From positions 1-16,936 of the forward strand of contig JAFONG010000072.1 in NCBI GenBank assembly GCA_017418585.1: a stretch of DNA of 16,936 nucleotides, written 5' to 3'. The notes under the pieces were generated by a model, which saw only the letters and a list, made by a program, of their open reading frames with translations, did no database searches and was not told where the DNA came from. The position numbers and the translations under genes were made by a program. Shown piece after piece: positions 1 to 5,531 of the stretch; position 1 is the stretch's first letter, and each line of letters opens with the position of its first letter. Source of the DNA: Erysipelotrichaceae bacterium. GTDB lineage: Bacteria > Bacillota_I > Bacilli_A > Erysipelotrichales > Erysipelotrichaceae.

Positions 1-2
1 AG

Positions 3-1187
3 TTCGCCCGTTACTATACTCCGGCAGTCTGCTACAGCGCTCTTGCTCTGGCAATACTTCCGGTACTGTATATCCGTTTTTTCCGAAACGGTCCATGGAC
101 CTGGTCTACCTGGATCTTCCGGGCATTGACCTTTCTGGTCATCTCCTGCCCTTGCGCTCTGGTTATATCCATTCCTTTGACTTTCTTTGCCGGGATCGGC
201 GGAGCAAGCAGAGCGGGAATCCTGGTAAAGGGTTCCAACTATATTGAAGCTTTATCCAAGACGAAGTATGTCGCCTTCGACAAGACGGGAACGGTAACAA
301 TGGGTGTCTTTGAGGTTACCACGATTCACAACAGCAACCTCACCAAAGAAGAACTGCTGGAATACGCCGCCCTTTCTGAAGCATACTCCAATCATCCGAT
401 CGGAAAGTCGATCGTCAGAGAGTATAAGAAGGAAATCGACAAGGAACGTATCGAATCGGTCAAGGAAATTGCAGGAAAAGGAATCAGCTCAATCATTGAC
501 CACAAAAGCGTTCTGGTCGGAAACGAGAAACTGATGGCCGATCATCAGATCAAGGTGGATGAATGTCATGACGAAGGAACGATCGTTCATCTGGCCATCG
601 ACGGAGAGTATAAAGGACATATCCACATCGGTGATCGGATCAAGGAAACATCTTCTCAGGCAATCAGAGAACTGAAAAAGCTCGGCGTCAAGAAAACGGT
701 GATGCTGACGGGGGATGAAGAGAAAGTCGCCAGAAGCGTTGCCGAGAAACTGAAGATCGATCAGATCTATGCCAGACTGCTGCCGCAGGACAAGGTTTCT
801 GCCGTTGAAAAGCTGTTAAAAGAAAAACAGACCGAGGAAACCCTTGCCTTTGTCGGAGACGGAATCAACGATGCACCGGTCATTGCTTTGGCCGATGTCG
901 GTATTGCGATGGGGTCTCTTGGATCCGATGCCGCCATTGAAGCCGCGGATATCGTGCTGATGAACGACGACCCGCTGAAGATCGCCCAGGCCATCCGTAT
1001 CGCTTCCAAATGCATGCGCATCGTTTATGAAAACATCTGGTTCGCAATCGGCGTCAAGATCATCTGTCTGATCCTGAGTGCCTTCGGCATTACCAACATG
1101 TGGCTGGCCGTCTTTGCGGATGTCGGTGTCATGGTGATTGCCGTTATCAATGCGATCAGAGCTCTGAGAGTGAGGAAACTTTCATGA
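3..1187 (+). CDS. cadA: Zn/Cd/Pb-transporting P1B-type ATPase, 3' part (CadA/ZntA type)
   Basis: Membrane ATPase exporting Zn(II)/Cd(II)/Pb(II). The window begins inside the gene; 394 residues are readable from base 3, so the N-terminal metal-binding domain and first helices are missing. Visible in order: the ISCPCAL metal-translocation motif (Cys 49 and 51 of the readable part), the phosphorylation loop FDKTGT (Asp about 93), the SNHPIGKS motif specific to P1B pumps (His-Pro 131-132), LTGDEEK and the GDGINDAP hinge. The last two membrane helices carry GVK and ADVG; this Lys plus Asp-x-Gly combination, with CPC, is the signature of the Zn/Cd/Pb subgroup rather than of copper pumps. The stop overlaps the start of the ArsR regulator (ATGA), so the two are translationally coupled. 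Exact metal preference cannot be read from sequence. Confidence 0.93.
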   Translation, partial: FARYYTPAVCYSALALAILPVLYIRFFRNGPWTWSTWIFRALTFLVISCPCALVISIPLTFFAGIGGASRAGILVKGSNYIEALSKTKYVAFDKTGTVTMGVFEVTTIHNSNLTKEELLEYAALSEAYSNHPIGKSIVREYKKEIDKERIESVKEIAGKGISSIIDHKSVLVGNEKLMADHQIKVDECHDEGTIVHLAIDGEYKGHIHIGDRIKETSSQAIRELKKLGVKKTVMLTGDEEKVARSVAEKLKIDQIYARLLPQDKVSAVEKLLKEKQTEETLAFVGDGINDAPVIALADVGIAMGSLGSDAAIEAADIVLMNDDPLKIAQAIRIASKCMRIVYENIWFAIGVKIICLILSAFGITNMWLAVFADVGVMVIAVINAIRALRVRKLS

Positions 1188-1474
1188 AACATACAGATGA
1201 CAATACCTTGTACGACGTAGCGGAACTGTTCAAGAACTTCTCCGATTCAACAAGGATCAGAATACTCTACTGCCTGATCGAAAACGAGAGAAGCGTTACG
1301 GAAATCGCCGATCTGCTGAACATGAACCAGTCGGCTATATCCCATCAGTTAAGAATACTGAAAAACAGCAAACTGATCAAAAACCGCAGAGAAGGAAAAA
1401 CCGTCTATTACTCTCTGGCTGACGATCATGTCTACAACATCATCTCTCAGGGAATCGAACACGTAGAAGAATAA
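1184..1474 (+). CDS. ArsR/SmtB-family zinc-responsive repressor
   Basis: A 96-residue winged-helix metal sensor, expected to repress its own operon and release DNA when it binds Zn(II) or Cd(II). The ATG at 1184 overlaps the ATPase stop by 4 bases, with GAGG at 1172-1175 as ribosome binding site; a longer in-frame extension would only read into the ATPase gene. The helix-turn-helix is around residues 37-58 (SVTEIADLLNMNQSAISHQL). The C-terminal helix has Asp80-x-His82, then His93-x-x-Glu96, the exact spacing of the alpha-5 zinc site in SmtB and CzrA. The cysteine pair of the CadC alpha-3 site (usual ELCVCDL) is absent; the equivalent stretch has no Cys. It is therefore an alpha-5-only sensor, CzrA/SmtB-like rather than CadC-like. 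Placing the regulator downstream of its pump is less common than upstream. Confidence 0.9.
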   Translation: MKHTDDNTLYDVAELFKNFSDSTRIRILYCLIENERSVTEIADLLNMNQSAISHQLRILKNSKLIKNRREGKTVYYSLADDHVYNIISQGIEHVEE

Positions 1475-1500
1475 AACCTGCCTAAGCAGGTTTTATTTTT
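1473..1500. terminator. Bidirectional intrinsic terminator between convergent genes
   Basis: Perfect 9-bp stem (1473-1481 with 1486-1494), loop CTAA, followed on the + strand by ATTTTTT. On the - strand the same stem ends in TTTTATTC. It overlaps the stop codons of both the ArsR gene and the hydrolase gene, so it can end transcription from either side. Confidence 0.85.
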
Positions 1501-2425
1501 TATTGATCATTTCATTCAGCCAATTGTAGAGATCTTCATATACGGTTTCTTTATCCGTTTCATTCAGAATCTCATGACGGTCATTCTGATACAGTTTCAG
1601 TCTGACATCCCTGATTCCCAGATTCTTCATGTATTCTACGGAAGCTTCTACTTCCTTGCCGAAGGATCCTACAGGGTCCTCCTGCCCCGATACGAATAGG
1701 AGCGGAAGATCTTTCGGGACCCTGTTCATCAGTTCTTTGTCGTGAAGTCTTAGGATACCCGTAAACATGTTGTAAAATCCGTTCAATGTAAAGACGAAGG
1801 TGCATCTAGGTTCGTTTCGGTACCAGTCGACGATCTTTTCGTCTTTGGTCAGCCAGTCGGAAGGCGTTCTGGCAGGTTCAAAACGCTTGTTGTAGGCACC
1901 AAAAGCGAGACTGTTTACCAGATTGCTGCGGTGTCTCCAACCTTTAAACAGGGCAATGGTCTTGCACATCAGCATTGCCGCTTTCAGCTTGTATTCCGGT
2001 TCAAATCCCGTGCCCATGATGATGGCTCCATCCAGTTCATCCCCATGTTCCGCTATGTACTGTCTGGCATAGAAAGAACCCATGGAGTGGCCTAAGAGAA
2101 AATACGGGACATTGGCATACTCTTTCTTGACTGTTTCTGTTAGCTTATACATGTCATCCAGCAGGACCTGGTTTCCGTTTTCGCCGAAATAACCCCAGTC
2201 ATCCTTTGACCTGACGGATCCGCCATGTCCAAGATGGTCGTTTCCGACTACAAGAAAACCCTTGTCACAGAGGTATTTCGCAAATCCGTCATAACGGTCG
2301 ATAAACTCGTCCATTCCGTGCGCGATCTGCAGTACTGCACAGACCGCTTTTTCCGGTTCGTACTTCACGGCTCTGATGTCAGCCATCTTTCCTGACGACT
2401 GGAATGTGAATTCGGTTTTTTTCAT
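1493..2425 (-). CDS. Alpha/beta hydrolase, lysophospholipase/monoacylglycerol lipase-like
   Basis: A 310-residue soluble serine hydrolase of the S33/monoglyceride-lipase type, probably cleaving fatty-acyl or other small esters; no signal peptide is visible. Features: oxyanion-hole motif HGMDEF at 36-41, NDHLGHG at 62-68, nucleophile elbow GHSMG (Ser114), acid in SGQEDPVG (Asp250) and catalytic His in NDRHEILNE (His284). An in-frame start 17 codons upstream would overlap the preceding gene extensively; the ATG at 2425 is preferred because it has GAGGAG upstream and starts the conserved part. The start overlaps the upstream gene's stop by 4 bases (ATGA), indicating a two-gene operon. The substrate cannot be assigned from sequence. 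Confidence 0.85.
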   Translation of the reverse strand: MKKTEFTFQSSGKMADIRAVKYEPEKAVCAVLQIAHGMDEFIDRYDGFAKYLCDKGFLVVGNDHLGHGGSVRSKDDWGYFGENGNQVLLDDMYKLTETVKKEYANVPYFLLGHSMGSFYARQYIAEHGDELDGAIIMGTGFEPEYKLKAAMLMCKTIALFKGWRHRSNLVNSLAFGAYNKRFEPARTPSDWLTKDEKIVDWYRNEPRCTFVFTLNGFYNMFTGILRLHDKELMNRVPKDLPLLFVSGQEDPVGSFGKEVEASVEYMKNLGIRDVRLKLYQNDRHEILNETDKETVYEDLYNWLNEMINKK

Positions 2426-2841
2426 ATCTCTTCTCCTCTTGCGATCTCTACCGATGCATAAAGAATCATTACGCACAGCAGCGGATCATCCGTTTTATCT
2501 ATTTCAAGCTCACCGTTTCTGATCTTCATGATACCCGGGATCTCTCCCTTAGAGCTGTCTCCATGAAACTCCATTCCTTCAGGCAGTATCCGGTAATGAT
2601 CTTCTTCCCTTACCATCTGACCCTTTGTTTCATCAAAGGCATCACAAAAAACGACCTCAGGAACCGCTTTGCCGACATCCAGCTGCACATACCCCAGTTC
2701 ATTGTCTTTTCCATCGAAGATCCTGGTACGGTACTTGAAAGCGAAATCATAGATTCCCCAGAAGACTGTATGATCATTTTCATCCTTCAGTTCCGTTTTC
2801 TTTCTGTTACTCAGATCATCCGGATCGTATCTCAGTATCAT
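2422..2841 (-). CDS. Small protein of unknown function, possibly LURP-one/tubby-like
   Basis: 139 residues, acidic, no signal peptide, no membrane segment and only two Cys. I do not recognise the family with confidence. The pattern around residues 30-55 (YDFAFKYRTRIFDGKDNELG) is weakly like the strand-turn-strand repeats of bacterial LURP-one/tubby-like beta barrels, and the last 25 residues contain a hydrophobic stretch (DPLLCVMILYASVEIA) as in the core helix of that fold. It is the first gene of a two-gene unit with the alpha/beta hydrolase, sharing a 4-base overlap, so it may act with that enzyme. No Shine-Dalgarno precedes the ATG; a -10-like hexamer lies 6 nt upstream instead, predicting a leaderless message. 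The gene is supported by the overlap, by its position in the operon and by its divergent partner. Confidence 0.7.
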   Translation of the reverse strand: MILRYDPDDLSNRKKTELKDENDHTVFWGIYDFAFKYRTRIFDGKDNELGYVQLDVGKAVPEVVFCDAFDETKGQMVREEDHYRILPEGMEFHGDSSKGEIPGIMKIRNGELEIDKTDDPLLCVMILYASVEIARGEEI

Positions 2842-2847
2842 AACTTA

Positions 2848-2856
2848 ATTCTATCA
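2848..2856 (-). promoter_or_regulatory. Extended -10 promoter for the unknown protein/hydrolase operon (leaderless)
   Basis: On the - strand, TGA then TAGAAT (2853-2848), exactly 6 nt (TAAGTT), then the ATG at 2841. No purine-rich ribosome binding site lies in the gap. The expected transcription start falls on or next to the A of the ATG. There is no convincing -35. Confidence 0.55.
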
Positions 2857-2864
2857 AATTATCT

Positions 2865-2870
2865 TATAAT
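2865..2870 (+). promoter_or_regulatory. -10 box for the aldo/keto reductase gene (leaderless)
   Basis: Consensus TATAAT, then 6 nt (GAAAAC), then ATG at 2877. There is no Shine-Dalgarno in the 6-nt gap, and no good -35 at 16-18 bp. It lies back to back with the promoter of the divergent operon; the two -10 boxes are separated by 11 bp, so two polymerases could hardly bind together. Confidence 0.6.
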
Positions 2871-2876
2871 GAAAAC

Positions 2877-3836
2877 ATGGAATACATTAAATTAAACAAT
2901 TCGGATCTGACTGTTTCCAGACTGTGTCTTGGATGCATGTCGTTCGGCGAACCCGATCAGGGGCAGTACCAATGGACATTAAACTACGAAGATTCAGAAA
3001 AGATCATTCTTAAGGCACATGAATACGGAATCAACTTCTTTGACACCTCAAACAACTACTCCGGCGGTTCTTCGGAAGAATACCTGGGAAGAGCCATTAA
3101 ACATTTCAAACGGGATGAGATCGTCATTACCACGAAGTGCTATTTCAACGAAGGAAAGCTTTCACCGGAAGCGATCCACAGAGAAGTGGCGAAGTCTCTG
3201 AGGCGTCTGGATACGGATTATATCGATATCCTGGTCCTGCACCGTTTCGACTACGATACGCCGGTAGAAGATACGCTGAAAGCTTTAAACGAAGAAATCA
3301 AGGCGGGTCATATCCATTACTACGGTGCAAGCGCCATGTACGGCTATCAGTTTGCGGAATACTGCTACAAGGCAAAAGAGCTTGGCTATCAGCCATTCAC
3401 AACACTTCAGAATCATTATTCGCTGATCTATCGCGAAGATGAAAGAGATCTGATCCCCGTAGCCAATCAGTTCCATGTGTCAAGGACTTCATTTGCTCCG
3501 TTCGCTGCCGGAAGACTGGCAAGAAAAGACTGGGCATCCGATTCCGTCAGATATCAGCTCGACAGCAGAGAAGGCACCAGATACGACAAGACCGAGGAAA
3601 TGGACAAGGCGATCGCCTTGAGAGTCTATGATCTATCTACCAGATACAGCTGTTCCATGACCAATATCTGTCTGGCATGGCAATACGCAAAGGGCGTCGA
3701 TGCACCGATCATCGGCATCACCAAGGAGAAATATCTGGATGACGCAATGAACTGTTTCAACGTAAAGCTCTCGCAGGAAGACATCGCTTATCTGGAAGAA
3801 CTCTACGTTCCCCATCCAATCAATTCCAATCGATAA
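2877..3836 (+). CDS. Aldo/keto reductase
   Basis: 319-residue NAD(P)H-dependent oxidoreductase with a (beta/alpha)8 barrel, reducing aldehydes or ketones. The catalytic tetrad is visible: Asp56 (FFDTS), Tyr61 (NNYSGG), Lys87 (TTKCY) and His122 (VLHRFD). The N-terminus, with NSDLTVSRLCLGCMSFG, matches where the family normally begins, so the ATG at 2877 is secure despite the missing ribosome binding site. The C-terminal cofactor region (SMTNICLAWQYAKG, then PIIGITK) is normal, and the length is typical. It belongs to the group often annotated as general stress or YakC/YhdN-like reductases; the physiological substrate cannot be stated. Single-gene transcription unit, ended by the shared terminator at 3835-3858. 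Confidence 0.92.
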   Translation: MEYIKLNNSDLTVSRLCLGCMSFGEPDQGQYQWTLNYEDSEKIILKAHEYGINFFDTSNNYSGGSSEEYLGRAIKHFKRDEIVITTKCYFNEGKLSPEAIHREVAKSLRRLDTDYIDILVLHRFDYDTPVEDTLKALNEEIKAGHIHYYGASAMYGYQFAEYCYKAKELGYQPFTTLQNHYSLIYREDERDLIPVANQFHVSRTSFAPFAAGRLARKDWASDSVRYQLDSREGTRYDKTEEMDKAIALRVYDLSTRYSCSMTNICLAWQYAKGVDAPIIGITKEKYLDDAMNCFNVKLSQEDIAYLEELYVPHPINSNR

Positions 3837-3858
3837 AAAGAGCCTTATGGCTCTTTTT
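3835..3858. terminator. Bidirectional intrinsic terminator between convergent genes
   Basis: Perfect 10-bp inverted repeat, AAAAAGAGCC (3835-3844) with GGCTCTTTTT (3849-3858), loop TTAT. The A-run and T-run give a U-tract in both directions. It overlaps the stop codons of the aldo/keto reductase and of the UPF0158-GNAT gene. Confidence 0.9.
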
Positions 3859-4792
3859 AATACCGATATTCATGATCTCCTATCGTATAGGATGTATCCG
3901 GCTGTTCGTCCGGATAGGCTTTTCTGATCTCGATGAGATTGAGCACATCGTAACCATTGGTCTTCAGGAAATTCAGCATCGTATCGTTGTTTGGATGGAC
4001 GTAAAGATACAGCGTATCATTGCCATGTTCCGCGGCTATGCTTTGCGCTCTATCCAGAAGCATCTTTCCGATACCTTTTCTTCGATATTCCGGACGTACA
4101 TAGATGGATTCCAGCCATACGACATCATCCTCGATCCTGCATACTCCATAGGCAACATACTTCCCGTTATCCGCTATCGCAAAGATCGGATAGGAACGTT
4201 TCAGATAATACCGCAGTTCCTCCAGCATGTCGTCAACATCCGCCGTCACGGTATTGCCTTTCAGCTTCGCCAAAGTCTTTCTGAAATCGGAGCACAGATA
4301 GACCAGACCGTAGACGTTGTCTTCATCGATATCGATAAAACGGTAGTTGTGCTTTGCAGAGACAGTCTCTTTCTGCTTCGGCTGGAACGGCTGCTGATTG
4401 CCATACGGTTCATTTCCTTCCAGATATTCTATTCCGTAGTATTCGCACCACTCGATCGCAATGCTTTCGTGCGCCGCATCTAGATAATCGTACCATCTCT
4501 CCGTCAGGCCGAATCTGTCCAGTGTCATCCGGAATCTTCTGAATGCACCACTGCCCTTGATGCTTTCTGAAAGCCAGCCCTGCGCCTCTTCATCCGTCAG
4601 ATCTTCGATGAACCGTTTCATCGTGCCGTAGTCGTCGATCTGCTTGTGGGACGGAAGCGGAATGAGCTGCTTCTCATTCAAGGAGTCGTCATCTTTCGTG
4701 ATGATCCTTTCCTCGGGAATATAGTAATAGAACTGCGTACCGACATCGGTCTCGTCGATCGCGGTAACGACTTCATCCAGTTTTATCTGCAT
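3857..4792 (-). CDS. UPF0158 domain fused to a GNAT acetyltransferase
   Basis: 311 residues with two domains. Residues 1-125 match the UPF0158 family: IPLPS near 44, DYGTMKRFIEDL at 54-65, then SGAFRRFR (81-88) and a conserved WYDYLDAAHESIAIEWCEYYGI block (100-121). Function of that family is unknown. A linker rich in Gln and Pro follows. Residues 150-292 form a GNAT fold; the acetyl-CoA loop is VRPEYRRKGIG (232-242), and VHPNNDTMLNFLKTNGY (265-281) matches motif B. GNAT domains transfer acetyl groups from acetyl-CoA to amines; the acceptor here is unknown. The start has a strong ribosome binding site (AAAGGGGG) and a TATAAT about 20 nt upstream, so this gene is leadered. Both domains are complete and uninterrupted, so this looks like a true fusion rather than a read-through error. 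Confidence 0.85.
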   Translation of the reverse strand: MQIKLDEVVTAIDETDVGTQFYYYIPEERIITKDDDSLNEKQLIPLPSHKQIDDYGTMKRFIEDLTDEEAQGWLSESIKGSGAFRRFRMTLDRFGLTERWYDYLDAAHESIAIEWCEYYGIEYLEGNEPYGNQQPFQPKQKETVSAKHNYRFIDIDEDNVYGLVYLCSDFRKTLAKLKGNTVTADVDDMLEELRYYLKRSYPIFAIADNGKYVAYGVCRIEDDVVWLESIYVRPEYRRKGIGKMLLDRAQSIAAEHGNDTLYLYVHPNNDTMLNFLKTNGYDVLNLIEIRKAYPDEQPDTSYTIGDHEYRY

Positions 4793-4811
4793 AAATGCCC
4801 CCTTTCCGATT

Positions 4812-4817
4812 ATTATA
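4812..4817 (-). promoter_or_regulatory. -10 box for the UPF0158-GNAT gene
   Basis: TATAAT on the - strand about 20 nt before the ATG at 4792, leaving room for a short leader containing AAAGGGGG. There is no clear -35. It directly follows the 4820-4843 hairpin. Confidence 0.5.
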
Positions 4818-4819
4818 CG

Positions 4820-4843
4820 AACAGGACCGTATATGGTCCTGTT
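4820..4843 (-). terminator. Probable terminator of the murT/gatD-like operon
   Basis: Perfect 9-bp stem (4820-4828 with 4835-4843) and 6-base loop, immediately after the stop codon of the GatD-like gene. Read on the - strand it is followed by TCGTATAAT rather than a T-run, so termination may be weak or the hairpin may instead mark the 3' end of the mRNA. Confidence 0.5.
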
Positions 4844-5530
4844 TTACTTTCTTTTCTTCAGTTCCCGAAGCGTTGTCCGGTAGGCTTCCTCTTCATAAGG
4901 ATAAGGAATATCCTGATAAACCTCGGTGCAGAACATCCTGACGATCTCTTTCATGAATTCCGGATTCTTTACCAATACCGGACCGATGATATGCGTTCCG
5001 TAAAGGTTCTTGTAGTGATAGCCTTCATAGCTGTTATCCGCAAGAGAAGCCTCCTTGAATTCGTAGTCGAAGAGCCTGTATTCTTCTCCTCCATGAATCA
5101 GGGTGGACTTGTTGATGAATCCGACAACTTCGCCGATGCTGGAGTTTTTGACGATCACGTCTCCGGTATAGCGTTTTTCCTGCGTCTCTACGGTAAAATC
5201 GAGAATGCCCAGCGCCTTGTTTCCGTCAATGGATGTCCCAAGAAGCTCCATCGCATTTCCGGTAAACAGAGCCGTCTTGCCGCTTTCGATATATAAAGAA
5301 AGATACTGCTGATAACGGATCAGATCCTTCAAGGCAACAAGCTGCTTTTCTTCCGTGCCGGATCCCATGTAGATGAAATCGTACTGCATCAGATTGATCG
5401 TATCTTCTACTTCTTTCCTGTCGATGACGACAGGGATTCCTTGATCCTTCAGATGGCGGCACAAAAGAGTGACGTTCGCATAATCGCCGTACAGATTCAT
5501 CAGATTCGGATAAAGATGCAGGATTTTCAT
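4844..5530 (-). CDS. GatD-like class I amidotransferase homologue lacking the catalytic Cys and His
   Basis: 228 residues matching GatD, the glutaminase partner of MurT, throughout: ILHLYPNLMNLYGDYANV at the start, MGSGTEEKQ (55-63, family GGGQDxEQ), RYTGDVI (120-126) and YGTHIIGPVLVKNP (177-190). In active GatD the nucleophile elbow reads ICGGYQLLG; here it is FTGNAMELLG, with Gly91 at the cysteine position (S. aureus Cys94). The catalytic HG of GTxLHGP is Ile182-Gly. The only cysteines are 24 and 201, outside the motif. His180 lies two residues before the expected histidine. Glutamine hydrolysis is therefore unlikely, although the fold and MurT-contacting regions look preserved. The ATG at 5530 is chosen over an in-frame TTG 5 codons upstream because GGAG precedes it; it starts 1 base after the murT-like stop. 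Confidence 0.85.
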   Translation of the reverse strand: MKILHLYPNLMNLYGDYANVTLLCRHLKDQGIPVVIDRKEVEDTINLMQYDFIYMGSGTEEKQLVALKDLIRYQQYLSLYIESGKTALFTGNAMELLGTSIDGNKALGILDFTVETQEKRYTGDVIVKNSSIGEVVGFINKSTLIHGGEEYRLFDYEFKEASLADNSYEGYHYKNLYGTHIIGPVLVKNPEFMKEIVRMFCTEVYQDIPYPYEEEAYRTTLRELKKRK

Positions 5531-5531
5531 A

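Noticed and set aside
2563..2895. Open frame on the + strand crossing the promoter region into the aldo/keto reductase start
   Set aside because: It is antisense to the 139-residue gene, would overlap the reductase start in another frame and lacks any recognisable motif.
3872..4483. Long open frame on the + strand opposite the UPF0158-GNAT gene
   Set aside because: Its translation is low-complexity without family motifs, there is no ribosome binding site, and the opposite strand carries clear UPF0158 and GNAT motifs.
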